A stretch of DNA of 58,209 bases from Haliscomenobacter sp. (lineage in GTDB: Bacteria; Bacteroidota; Bacteroidia; Chitinophagales; Saprospiraceae). Positions 45,007 through 53,835 of this stretch are shown here, one piece after another. Under the pieces are notes generated by a model that worked only from the letters and a program-made list of their open reading frames with translations, did no database searches and was not told the DNA's origin. Both the position numbers and the translations under genes were made by a program. Location: contig NZ_JADKCX010000146.1 in NCBI RefSeq assembly GCF_016718685.1, positions 1-58,209 on the forward strand, in the 5' to 3' direction. The stretch's first letter is position 1. Every line of letters begins with the position of its first letter.

Positions 45007-46598
45007 TTTTTATTGCTGGGCACGTGGAGTTATTCCTGCCAACATCCTTTTTTTTGGGATACCGTTCAGCTGGCCTCCCGCCAGGCGCAGTGGTATTACG
45101 ATCAAAATTTCCACTATCTTTTGTTGCCCGATGTCATCGACAGTGGCCACCCCAGCGGTTTTGGGATGTACCTGGCGTTGTGTTGGAAACTATTTGGGCA
45201 AAATCTCCTGGTGAGTCACGCAGCCATGTTGCCCTGGTTGGGTTTGCTCCTGGCGGGTTTGTTTCGGCTCGGTCGAATCGTTGAACAGCCCTGGGGAAAA
45301 TTTTTGCCTCTGCTGGTGGTACTTGATCCCGTGGTGTTGGGGCAGTGCTCTTTGGTCAGTCCGGATGTAGTATTGGTGGCCTTGTTCATTTGGGGTTTGA
45401 TAAGTATATTTGATTGTCGTGCAAATGAAAAAAGCAGTTCGACCTCTCCGAGGTCGAAACACCTGCATTTCGACATTTTCTACAAACGTTCGACTTCTCC
45501 GAAGTCGGCGGAGTTGACCTCGGAATCTTCAACTGAAACCGACATTACGCTGCCTTACACGACTTCTCCGAAGTCGGCTGAGTGACCTCGGAGAGGTCAA
45601 ACGTTTGTAGCATGATCACAGCAGCAGTTTTTCGACCTCGGAGAGGTCGCACACCACTCATACTTAGCATTTGTACTGTAGGTTTAGCGTTGATTAGTCT
45701 TAGAGGCATGATGGCCGTAGTGGTGTTGTACTTGTACCAAGTGATTTCCACTCCCGATCAGGCCTGGCGCAAACCACGGCATTGGCTGCGTACAGCCTGG
45801 CCATATGTGCCCTCTGGCGTTTTTGCGCTGGCCTTTTTGCTTTACCATACTTACGAAAAAACCTGGATTGGATTTCACGAAGATTCACCCTGGCGGGAAA
45901 GTTTCAATCTGGTAGGAGCAAAAGGGATGTTGAAAAATGTGGCCATTCTGAGCTGGCGCTTGCTGGATTATGGGCGCGTTTTCGTCGTTTTAGGCGCGTT
46001 GGTTTTGATTTTCACCCAAAAAAAATTACTGCTTACCAATCGATTTTTACCGCTGCTGGTGATCGCCTTATTGATGCAATTGCCTCATTTTTTACTCTTG
46101 CAAGGCGTCAGTGCGCACCGCTATTTGTTGCCGGTATTTCTGGTACTACATGCGTTGTTGCTGGTGCTGTTGAACCAAAGCGGTCTCCAATTTAAGATCA
46201 AATCCATCCTGCTGACCGTGGCCATTTTAGGCTTGGCCAGTGGCAATTTTTGGATTTATCCTCGGGGTATCGCCCAGGGTTGGGACAGTACACCTGCGCA
46301 TTGGCCCCATTTTGCCTTGCGTAAGGAACTGGTTCAGTATCTTGATCAGCAAAAAATACCTTTGTCGGAAGTTGGAACCGTTTTCCCAGAAATTGGCCCC
46401 TTGCACTGGCGGGATTTGAATGGACGGCAAGATGGATTCAGTGCGCTGGATTTGCAGCAAAATCAATACGTGTATTATTCCAGTGTGATGAACGATTTTT
46501 CGGATGAACAGCTTGATCTTTTGTTTCAAAAATGGCCCCGGATTTTGGAAGTAAAAAAGGCTGGATTGGAAACCATTTTATTTAAAAAACCAGAGTAA
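44983..46598 (+). CDS. GT-C type membrane glycosyltransferase, interrupted by palindromic insertion
   Basis: This is a polytopic membrane protein of about 538 codons. The N-terminal part has FFWDTVQLASRQAQWYYDQN and DSGHPSGFGMYLALCWKLFG, typical of the first periplasmic loop of PMT/ArnT-type (GT39/GT83-like) transferases that use lipid-linked sugars. The second half (from about 45650) has further membrane helices and a soluble tail ending ETILFKKPE. Between them (45440-45648) lies palindromic DNA encoding a low-complexity Ser/Thr/Pro/Lys stretch. The frame is lost there: the first frame stops at 45585 and a second starts at GTG 45582, overlapping by GTGA. The gene may be broken, or the halves may be re-initiated. 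The start at 44983 lies in the pyrG terminator; a start at 44935 inside pyrG is also open. Confidence 0.65.
45441..45648. repeat. Palindromic GACCTCGGAGAGGTC-type element inside a coding region
   Basis: The block contains GACCTCTCCGAGGTC (45441-45455), two CGACTTCTCCGAAGTCG palindromes (near 45491 and 45560) and GACCTCGGAGAGGTC twice (45584-45598, 45634-45648). The first and the last two are mutual reverse complements. An outer inverted pair CTACAAACGTT (45480-45490) / AACGTTTGTAG (45600-45610) frames the middle. The whole block is nested inverted repeats and separates two parts of a membrane protein gene. Confidence 0.8.
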
Positions 46599-46607
46599 GT
46601 TTTTGCC

Positions 46608-47144
46608 ATGGCTTTTCGCAAAAAAAACATCCTTGAACTGGAACGCAGCAGCGTAAACGACTATAAAACGCAGGAAAAAACGCCCCTCATCCTGATCCTC
46701 GACAATGTGCGCTCTGCCCTCAATGTCGGCTCGGCATTCCGCACTGCCGATGGTTTTGCGCTGAGCAAAATATACCTTTGCGGCATAACGGCCCAGCCTC
46801 CGCACAAAGAAATCCTCAAAACGGCCATCGGTGCCACCGAATCGGTGGATTGGGAATACGTTGAAGATCCTTGTACCGCAGTGCAAGCGCTACAAGCCGC
46901 TGGCTGGCAGGTATTGGCCGTTGAACAAGCTGAAAACAGTACTTCTTTGGAACAGTACACCCCTCCCGCCAACGCTAAACTCGCCGTAGTTTTTGGCAAT
47001 GAAGTCAGTGGGGTGTCCGATGAAGTCATGGACATCGTGGATGGCGCCCTCGAAATTCCGCAATACGGCACCAAACACTCCTTGAATATTGCGGTGTGTG
47101 TGGGGATTGTGGCGTGGGAGCTGTTTGTGAAGTTGAAAAGTTGA
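46608..47144 (+). CDS. SpoU/TrmH-family RNA 2'-O-methyltransferase
   Basis: The 178-residue SPOUT methyltransferase carries the three family motifs: motif 1 LDNVRSALNVGSAFRTADGF (residues about 31-50), motif 2 LAVVFGNEVSGVSDEVM and motif 3 IPQYGTKHSLNIAVCVGI. It methylates a ribose in tRNA or rRNA with S-adenosylmethionine; the target nucleotide cannot be told. There is no extra RNA-binding N-terminal domain, as in TrmL/TrmH-like short forms. It starts 9 bp after the glycosyltransferase stop, so the two share a transcript. Confidence 0.9.
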   Translation: MAFRKKNILELERSSVNDYKTQEKTPLILILDNVRSALNVGSAFRTADGFALSKIYLCGITAQPPHKEILKTAIGATESVDWEYVEDPCTAVQALQAAGWQVLAVEQAENSTSLEQYTPPANAKLAVVFGNEVSGVSDEVMDIVDGALEIPQYGTKHSLNIAVCVGIVAWELFVKLKS

Positions 47145-47243
47145 AGGGTTAAAATGTTGAAAAGTCCGGTAGTGCAAAATTAAAGCCACTAATTCAGATC
47201 GGTGGAAGGCATAAACTCTTCAACTCTTCAACTCTTCAACTTC
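47129..47243. repeat. Intergenic imperfect inverted repeat, TTGAAGAG word
   Basis: The left side (47129-47164) holds GTTGAAAAG words and the right side (47215-47243) holds AACTCTTC words, together an imperfect inverted repeat. The core contains GGTAGTGCAAAAT, identical to the core of the element at 24.15-24.25 kb. It fills the convergent spacer and its left arm overlaps the last codons of the methyltransferase gene. Confidence 0.75.
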
Positions 47244-49682
47244 TTACTGCCGCGATACCCGCTCCAACTCATCCTCCGTTGCCGTACTGCGTCGGCGCGA
47301 AGGTTTGACGTCGTTTTTGCCAAATTTGTACGACAAAGTCAGGTTCAAACGACGGGATTCATTGCGGGGATCAACGATGACGTCAACTGTACCCTGTTTT
47401 ACGATGATATGCGGCTGGCGCGTGAAAAACACATCGCTAAGGTTGAGCTTCAGGTTGCCTTTGCCCTTCCAGATGGGTGTTGAGGCGCCGATGTCCATGC
47501 CCCACATTGGATCGAATTCAAAAATCCCTTCCAACATTTTAGTTTGATAAAACACGGTCATTTCGCCGCGCACTTTAGCGGGCAAGTTGAAGGTGTTCAT
47601 GGCCATAAACTGTGCTGTAAACTGGCTTTGGTTGATGGTTCCGTTGTTGAATGGCGAATCGAGGTCGTTGATGTACCCTACGATGTTCACCCGGGTGCTC
47701 CACCACTTGGCCCATTCAACAGGCGCGGAAACGGTTGCACTGTAGTTTTTAAAAGTGCTCAGGTTGGCGGTAGTTTGATACGTTTGGCGCAGAGCATCAT
47801 CTTGCTCCAGGATCTGGGTGATTTTATCGGTGGTGTGGTTGTAGTTCAGGCTGAGGACGTATTTGTTTTTGAAGGAAAAATTAAGCCCTACCGTATTGGT
47901 GAATTCCGGGGTCAGGTAAGGATTTCCTTTGCCAAATGTGTACTGATCGATGAAGTATACAAAAGGGTTGAGGTCTTCGTACGAGGGCCGGTTGATGCGG
48001 CGGCTGTAGTTGTAACTCAGGCTGTTGTCTTTACCAGCAGGATGCGAAATGCTCAGGCTGGGGAAAAAATTGAAATAATTGCGGGTAAAACGCTCCGACA
48101 ATGTAGGCGATTGGCCCAAGGCATCCGTCAATTCACCGCGCAAGCCCATTTGTACACTGATTTTGTTGAGTTGGGTACTGAAGTTGAGGTATCCAGCGTG
48201 AATGTTTTCGGTGTACATGAAGCGATTGGAACGCAGGGGGTCATTTTGCCAGATGTCTTCGGTAAAGGTCTCCACCACTAAGTCGTTGTCGGTGTCCACA
48301 AAACTGCTTTTCCACCCCGCTTCCAGCCGCGATTTTTCCCCCAGTGGGCGGGTATAGTCCATTTTAAAGGCCACAATGTCTACCTCCAGCGCGGCATCGG
48401 TGCGCACGATATTGGGAATGTCCACCTCGGTTCCAGCAGTGTTAAAGAAACGGTTGGAGTTCGTTTGTAATTTATCCGCATTGTTGTTGGAATAGTCGGC
48501 GTCAAAACTCAGCTCGTGCCCTTTGGTGTCAAAAGCGTGCTTGAGGTTGAGGTTGGTGGTGTAATCGCGCCAGGTATCCCCGCCTGTGTTGTCGCTGCGC
48601 ACTTCGTTGAAGGCTCCGGGTAAGGCGCCGCTCAAGAGGTTACGCCCGCTGGATTGAGGCACCCACTCCCCCAATGAACCATTGGCGAGGACCCCCAGGG
48701 TGGTTTTTTTACTCAAAAACCAGTCGGCTCCCACGTTAACGCGGTTGTTGTCGGACCACATCAATTTGCGGTCGTACTGCTTCATTTCCGTGAAGGTGTT
48801 TTCAAAGGGGATGCGGCGGAAAATATCGATGTCCTGGAAACGCTTGTTGTAAAAGTTGCCGTAGGATCCAAACACGTTGAAGTCTTTGGTACGGTGATTC
48901 ATGCGCAACTCAGCACTTCCCCGGGGGTTTTCGCCATATCCGGCACCCAGGGTCAGGTTGCCGTTGGTGCCCAGGCCCTTTTCTTTTTTCATGCGGATGT
49001 TGATGATGCCAGAGGTACCGGCAGCATCGTATTTGGCGGAGGGGTTGCTGATGATTTCGATGGCTTCAATGCTGCTCGCTGGCGTGTTTTCCAACAAGCG
49101 GGTCACTTCTTCCGCCGACATGTAGGTTTGTTTGCCATTGATCATGACCAAAACGCCCGAACGTCCTTTGAGGGAGATCGTGCTGTTGTGGTCGACCATT
49201 ACGCCAGGGCTTTTGGCCAGAAGTTCGAGGGCATTGTTGCCCGCAGCAACCGGGCTGGCGTCTACGTTGATGATCATTTTATCCTGCTGCAACTCAATGA
49301 AAGGTTTTTGGCCTTTAACGGTTACCTCGCCCAATTTGACGGCGGCGGATTGCAGGTGCAGGTCGCCAAGGTTCATTTCGGGTTGTTGGGTAGTCAACTG
49401 CATGGATTTGGAAAAATAAGCAGCGTAGCCGAGCATACTGCCTGAAATCAAGTAAGTGCCTTCGGGTACGGCTTCGATGGCAAATAAGCCCGCGTCGTCG
49501 GTGACGGCCCCTTTGACCAGCGACGAGTCTTTGGCTTGCAACAGCAATACATTCGCGTAGGACAGTGGTTTTTGTTGTTCATCCAGCACCCGACCTTTGA
49601 GCAGCGTTTGGGCGGATAGTGTAGAAGAAATTCCGATGCAAAAAAACAACAATAGTGAGAAGGTGTACGTCGGCTTTTTCAT
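47244..49682 (-). CDS. Outer membrane beta-barrel family protein with CarboxypepD_reg domain
   Basis: The 812-residue protein has a signal peptide (MKKPTYTFSLLLFFCIGISSTLSAQ). A CarboxypepD_reg-like domain (LLKGRVLDEQQKPLSYANVLLLQ) and a plug-like region (NALELLAKSPGVMVDHNSTISLKG, then IEIISNPSAKYDAAGTSGIINIRM) follow. The large barrel resembles the OMP_b-brl_3 group rather than classical TonB receptors. The tail after the barrel (SRRRSTATEDELERVSRQ) is polar. Substrate and energy source are unknown; related proteins are found in peptide or metal uptake and stress settings. It stands alone, with a 146-bp gap to the DHFR gene. Confidence 0.87.
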   Translation of the reverse strand: MKKPTYTFSLLLFFCIGISSTLSAQTLLKGRVLDEQQKPLSYANVLLLQAKDSSLVKGAVTDDAGLFAIEAVPEGTYLISGSMLGYAAYFSKSMQLTTQQPEMNLGDLHLQSAAVKLGEVTVKGQKPFIELQQDKMIINVDASPVAAGNNALELLAKSPGVMVDHNSTISLKGRSGVLVMINGKQTYMSAEEVTRLLENTPASSIEAIEIISNPSAKYDAAGTSGIINIRMKKEKGLGTNGNLTLGAGYGENPRGSAELRMNHRTKDFNVFGSYGNFYNKRFQDIDIFRRIPFENTFTEMKQYDRKLMWSDNNRVNVGADWFLSKKTTLGVLANGSLGEWVPQSSGRNLLSGALPGAFNEVRSDNTGGDTWRDYTTNLNLKHAFDTKGHELSFDADYSNNNADKLQTNSNRFFNTAGTEVDIPNIVRTDAALEVDIVAFKMDYTRPLGEKSRLEAGWKSSFVDTDNDLVVETFTEDIWQNDPLRSNRFMYTENIHAGYLNFSTQLNKISVQMGLRGELTDALGQSPTLSERFTRNYFNFFPSLSISHPAGKDNSLSYNYSRRINRPSYEDLNPFVYFIDQYTFGKGNPYLTPEFTNTVGLNFSFKNKYVLSLNYNHTTDKITQILEQDDALRQTYQTTANLSTFKNYSATVSAPVEWAKWWSTRVNIVGYINDLDSPFNNGTINQSQFTAQFMAMNTFNLPAKVRGEMTVFYQTKMLEGIFEFDPMWGMDIGASTPIWKGKGNLKLNLSDVFFTRQPHIIVKQGTVDVIVDPRNESRRLNLTLSYKFGKNDVKPSRRRSTATEDELERVSRQ

Positions 49683-49828
49683 AACAGCTTTTTTTCCGGT
49701 GATTTTAATCGCTTAAACCATAAGCTTAATGCCGGAAAGACGAGCAGCCCTTCATCAGAAGTTACAGCCCAGGTGGGCTTACCCGACCAACGTCAAGATT
49801 TATTCGCTGAGTGTTAAAATTTTTAAGA

Positions 49829-50326
49829 TTAAATCGGCTGGTACCACACAAAGGAATAAGGGTAGGGATTCTCCTCATCGGCGGGATGATCTTCCCGTTT
49901 GGTTTCTTTCCAAAATGAAAGATCAATTTCCGGAAAAAATGTATCACCCTCACACGTGGCGTGTATTTCGGTGATGATCATTTCATCCGCCAGATGAATG
50001 GTTTGGGCATATATTTCGGCGCCGCCGAGAATGTTCAATTGTTGCACGCCCAAGGTTTCAGCCAGGGCAAAAGCGGCTTCAACGGAATGCACCACTTTGG
50101 CATTTGCGGCCTGGTAGTCCTTTTGACGGGTTACCACAATCACGTCTTTGCGCCTTGCAAAAAGCCCCAGGCCTTCCGGGGTTTGGTAGGAGTTTCGTCC
50201 CGTCAGCAAGTAGCCATTCTGGATTTGTGCCAAAAAAAATCGAATGTCAGCAGGCATATGCCAAGGCAGGGTTTGTTTGATCCCGATGGCGTTGTTGTCG
50301 GATTTTGCGGCGATGATGGTTTTAAT
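49829..50326 (-). CDS. folA: Dihydrofolate reductase with a non-ATG (ATT) start
   Basis: DHFR reduces dihydrofolate with NADPH. The family's N-terminus is found only by reading upstream of the first ATG (50257): IKTIIAAKSDNNAIGIKQTLPWHMPADIRFF, where Trp22 and the catalytic Asp27 fall exactly at their E. coli numbers. The codon at position 1 is ATT (50326-50324), and no ATG, GTG or TTG follows before the conserved sequence. An upstream in-frame stop closes the frame about 19 codons further out. With this start the protein is 165 residues, normal size; the 142-residue version would lose the first strand and the Met20-loop residues. GRNSYQTPEG and LNILGGAEIYAQT (cofactor site) are intact. A word-type inverted repeat begins just upstream of the ATT. 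Confidence 0.85.
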   Translation of the reverse strand: MKTIIAAKSDNNAIGIKQTLPWHMPADIRFFLAQIQNGYLLTGRNSYQTPEGLGLFARRKDVIVVTRQKDYQAANAKVVHSVEAAFALAETLGVQQLNILGGAEIYAQTIHLADEMIITEIHATCEGDTFFPEIDLSFWKETKREDHPADEENPYPYSFVWYQPI

Positions 50327-50330
50327 TCGG

Positions 50331-50487
50331 GGTTCAGGGTTTTCTTGGGGTTCGAGGGTTTCGGGGGTTCGAAGGTTTTAGGGTTCTGAGGTTGGAGGTT
50401 CAGGGTTTGAGGGTTCGGGATTTGCCCATAATTTCATGCTGCAACCGGACAACCCTCGAACCCCCGAACCTTCGAACCCTCGAACCC
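50331..50487. repeat. Inverted repeat with GGTTCGAGG words between DHFR and prolyl oligopeptidase genes
   Basis: The left side (50331-50420) consists of GGTTC-GAGG-type words repeated about nine times. The right side (50450-50487) consists of their reverse complement (CGAACC-type words). It fills nearly the entire 161-bp spacer: it ends directly before the stop codon of the oligopeptidase gene at 50488 and starts 5 bp from the ATT start of the DHFR gene. Confidence 0.8.
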
Positions 50488-52635
50488 TTAGTTCTTGAAG
50501 TACTTGACTGGCGACTTGGTATTGTAAAAAAAGAACGACCACATATCTGCCTGTTCTTCAATGATTTTCGAAGTAGGTTTGCCTGCCCCGTGGCCCGCGT
50601 CGGTTTCGATGCGAATCAGTACGGGATTGTCTCCGGCATGGCTTTTTTGTAGTTGTGCTGCAAATTTGAAAGAGTGTGCTGGCACCACCCGGTCGTCGTG
50701 ATCAGCGGTGGTGATCATGGTGGCGGGGTATTTTACACCTGGCTTGAGGTTGTGCAAAGGCGAGTACGACTTCAGGTAATTGAAATATTTGGGGTCATCG
50801 GCGGAGCCGTATTCGGGAATCCAGCCTTTGCCCACCGTAAATTTATGGTAGCGCAACATGTCCATCACACCCACTGCCGGGAAGGCTACCGCAAACAAAT
50901 CGGGGCGTTGGGTCATGGCCGCACCCACCAACAGGCCACCATTGGAGCCACCGGCGATGGCCAGCTTTTCCTTGGAGGTGTATCCTTCTTTGATCAGGTA
51001 TTCCCCCGCTGCGATGAAATCGTCGAACACGTTTTGCTTCTTGAGCAACATGCCTGCCTGGTGCCATTTTTCGCCATATTCACCACCACCGCGCAGGTTG
51101 GGCATGGCAAATATGCCCCCATTTTCCAATAAAATCAGGTTGGAAGTGCTAAAATAAGGGGTGAGGCTGATGTTGAAACCTCCGTACCCGTAGAGGTAAC
51201 AAGGATTTTTGCCATCCAGCTTCAAGCCTTTTTTGTGTACCACAAACATGGAGACTTTCGTGCCGTCTTTGCTGGGGTAAAAAACCTGTTTTTCTTCGTA
51301 TTCCTCCGGGTTAAATTTCAGGGGAGTTTTGAAGAATTGCTCAGATTTGCCCGTCTTCAGGTCATACTTGAAGATGACACTGGGGTAAATGAAGGAAGTA
51401 AAAGTATAAAAAGTGATATTTTCCTCCTCTTTGCCGTAAAAACCACCCGCCGAACCTACCCCAGGGAGTTTGATTTCCTTTTTGTTTTTGCCATTGTAAT
51501 CCATTTGGAAATACCGCGTGGTGGCATTTTGGAGGTAATCGGCAAAAAGCTTTTTACCCACCGTACTGGCACTTTGCAACAAGTTTTCCGACTCAGGAAT
51601 GATTTCTTGCCAGTTTTTTGGATCAGGTTTGGCAGCGTCAATTTCGATCACCCGGTAATTGGGTGCATCAATGTCCGTTATGGCTAAAAAGCGCCCATTG
51701 CCGAGGTGTTGAATAATGCCACTCTTGTTTTTATAGCCTGGGAAAATGGCTTGAAACGGGCCATCATTGTCCAGCTCTTTGATGTAGGTAGCGTATCCGT
51801 CGGTACCTGGTGCGGCATACATGACGAAGTACTTGTAATCTTCCGTTACCCCACCGTAGTGATAAATGTTGGGATTTTTGCGGTCTTCGTAAATCAGTTT
51901 GTCTTTGGACTGGTCTTCCCCCAACTTGTGGTAATAAACGGAGTGGTACTGGTTGTTGCCGGAAAGTTCTTCTCCTTTGGCCGGTTCGGGATATCGGCTG
52001 TAAAAAAAGCCATCTTTGTACCAGGATGCACCTGAGAATTTCACCCACTTGAGCAAATCCGGCATTTCTTTTTTGGTGGCAATCTCTACTACACGGATTT
52101 CCTGCCAGTCGGAACCCGCCTGGTTGCGGGCGATGGCCATGTATTTGTGGCTGGGATCGGCTTCCAGCAAACCCACGGTAATGGTGCCGTCTTTGGAAAG
52201 GGTATTGGGGTCGATGAACACTTCGGGGTCACCATTCAAACCCTTTTGGACGTAAATGACCGCCTGGTTTTGCAGGCCATCATTTTTATAAAAAAAGTAA
52301 TAATCACCTACTTTGGTGGGCGAACTTACTTTGGGGAAATTGTACAGCTCGGTATACCGATCGGCAATGGCTTTGCGGTAAGGGATTTTTTCCAGGTAAT
52401 CCGTAGTCACCGCATTTTGGGATTTCACCCATTTCTTCACATTTTCGGCGGTGTCTGCTTCCAGCCAACGGTAAGGATCACTTACTTTTGTCCCGTGGTA
52501 ATCGTCAACATGCGCCACCGTATCGGTGGTTGGGTAGCTGACTTTGAGCTGTTCATCCATGGTAGATTCTTCTTTTTTGGCGCTACAGGCGCCAAGGAAC
52601 AATAATAAAATGGCTAGAAATGAAATTGGTTTCAT
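50488..52635 (-). CDS. Prolyl oligopeptidase family serine peptidase, lipoprotein
   Basis: The 715-residue protein starts at the ATG at 52635 (MKPISFLAILLLFLGACSAKK); LGAC is a lipobox, so Cys17 is lipidated and the enzyme is anchored in the envelope. A seven-bladed propeller (about residues 80-430) covers an alpha/beta-hydrolase domain with the full S9A triad: Ser564 (GGSNGG), Asp648 (ADHDDRVVP) and His682 (AGHGAGK). It cleaves short peptides after proline. A longer frame up to 52683 only adds a charged leader. It is transcribed toward DHFR with the word repeat in between. Confidence 0.94.
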   Translation of the reverse strand: MKPISFLAILLLFLGACSAKKEESTMDEQLKVSYPTTDTVAHVDDYHGTKVSDPYRWLEADTAENVKKWVKSQNAVTTDYLEKIPYRKAIADRYTELYNFPKVSSPTKVGDYYFFYKNDGLQNQAVIYVQKGLNGDPEVFIDPNTLSKDGTITVGLLEADPSHKYMAIARNQAGSDWQEIRVVEIATKKEMPDLLKWVKFSGASWYKDGFFYSRYPEPAKGEELSGNNQYHSVYYHKLGEDQSKDKLIYEDRKNPNIYHYGGVTEDYKYFVMYAAPGTDGYATYIKELDNDGPFQAIFPGYKNKSGIIQHLGNGRFLAITDIDAPNYRVIEIDAAKPDPKNWQEIIPESENLLQSASTVGKKLFADYLQNATTRYFQMDYNGKNKKEIKLPGVGSAGGFYGKEEENITFYTFTSFIYPSVIFKYDLKTGKSEQFFKTPLKFNPEEYEEKQVFYPSKDGTKVSMFVVHKKGLKLDGKNPCYLYGYGGFNISLTPYFSTSNLILLENGGIFAMPNLRGGGEYGEKWHQAGMLLKKQNVFDDFIAAGEYLIKEGYTSKEKLAIAGGSNGGLLVGAAMTQRPDLFAVAFPAVGVMDMLRYHKFTVGKGWIPEYGSADDPKYFNYLKSYSPLHNLKPGVKYPATMITTADHDDRVVPAHSFKFAAQLQKSHAGDNPVLIRIETDAGHGAGKPTSKIIEEQADMWSFFFYNTKSPVKYFKN

Positions 52636-52860
52636 TATCGTGGTGATTTTTTCGTAAATTTGGTCAATTGCGTTTTCGTGCATCGAAAATACTTATTTTT
52701 GGGAAACCATCCTTTGGGGAAATGGAAAAATCACCAAACTGATGGCGGGTGGAGAGGAAAATCAGACTTCAATGATTTTTGATTTCAAAACTTACTATAA
52801 GTCAATACTTTGTGGCATGTGCAGTTACACAAAGTTTTCCTAATGCCTTAAGACATATAC

Positions 52861-53421
52861 ATGAAACTGTACATCAAATACATGGTCAGTTTGCGTTGCA
52901 AAATGATGGTGAAAGAAGAGTTGACAAAATTGGGACTGCACTTTGTGGTTGTAGACTTGGGCATGGTGGAAATCATGGAAAACATTAACCAGGAACAGCA
53001 TGATCAATTGAAAATAAATCTGCTCCAATCCGGTTTGGAGTTACTGGACGATAAAAGGGCCATCCTTATTGACAAAATTAAAAATGTGATTATTCAAATG
53101 ATCCATTATGCAGAGGATTTGCCGACTACTAATTATTCAGAATACATCAGTGAACAACTGCAATACGACTATACTTATTTGTCCAATATTTTTTCAGAGG
53201 TGAAAGGCATCACCATCCAACAATTCATCATCAACCATAAAATTGAAAAGGTAAAAGAGTTGTTGCTCTACGACGAGCTCAACCTCACGGAAATTTCCTA
53301 CAAATTGCATTACAGCAGCGTAGCCCATTTATCCAACCAGTTCAAAAAAATTACTGGACTCTCCCCATCATTTTACAAGCGCCTGAAACAAAAGCGCAAA
53401 GGAAATTTGGAAAACATCTGA
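52861..53421 (+). CDS. AraC-family helix-turn-helix regulator (Bacteroidota short type)
   Basis: The 186-residue protein has an N-terminal part MKLYIKYMVSLRCKMMVKEE...LGLHFVVVDLGMVEI that resembles an HMA/ACT-like small alpha/beta domain. An AraC-type DNA-binding domain follows (about residues 100-180: SEYISEQLQYDYTYLSNIFS, LNLTEISYKLHYSSVAHLS). This domain pair is widespread in Bacteroidota and its ligand is not established. The start at 52861 fits the conserved beginning of the family. It ends 2 bp before the stop of the convergent small gene. Confidence 0.85.
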   Translation: MKLYIKYMVSLRCKMMVKEELTKLGLHFVVVDLGMVEIMENINQEQHDQLKINLLQSGLELLDDKRAILIDKIKNVIIQMIHYAEDLPTTNYSEYISEQLQYDYTYLSNIFSEVKGITIQQFIINHKIEKVKELLLYDELNLTEISYKLHYSSVAHLSNQFKKITGLSPSFYKRLKQKRKGNLENI

Positions 53422-53423
53422 GT

Positions 53424-53835
53424 TCAAACTTTAGCCTGGAGTTGCTCAAAGACCGCCAATTGGGTTTTAAGCGATTCGAGGTATTGTTCAAAATCAGCCG
53501 TACTGATTGATGTATCTTGCCGGGCAATAAACAGCGGCGTTTCGCTCAACAACTGGTAGAATTCAGCAAAAGCTTCGCGTATGGCCGAGGTAACCTCAAT
53601 GATTTCCTGGATAAGTTCCTTTTGTGCTTCGCTTTGTGCCTGCGTTTTTTAAATTTCCTGCCTCAAAATGCAGCATGGCATCCGAATGGTAGCGGGTAGC
53701 TGAGGAAAAGAATTTTCCTAAATTTGACTGATGCTCAATACCTGGAGCATTTTCTTCCACGTCGCTTTCTTCCCTTAACCTGTCGGATTCGATTTCTTCG
53801 AACCGGACCGTGCGATTGTCTTTTAGATAGGTCAT
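53424..53835 (-). CDS. Hypothetical helical protein downstream of the glycosyltransferase, one frameshift
   Basis: I recognise no family. The frame from 53835 reads MTYLKDNRTVRFEEIESDRLREES...LGKFFSSATRYHSDAMLHFEAGNL. It shifts in the A/T run near 53650 and then continues EAQKELIQEIIEVTSAIREAFAEF to a stop at 53424, for about 137 residues, acidic and helical. The start codon overlaps the glycosyltransferase stop (ATGA), a sign of translational coupling, so it is likely to belong to that operon. Confidence 0.6.

Noticed and set aside
47544..48281. Plus-strand 245-codon ORF opposite the outer membrane barrel gene
   Set aside because: It is an antisense shadow of an intact 812-residue gene and has no start context or family match.
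49765..49780. AGCCCA-GG-TGGGCT palindrome between the barrel and DHFR genes
   Set aside because: It has only 6-bp arms, a 2-nt loop and no T-tract; too weak to call an operator or terminator.
52690..52860. Open stretch upstream of the AraC gene considered as extra N-terminal coding sequence
   Set aside because: The conserved family start is at 52861, and the upstream frames hold stops and no recognisable sequence.
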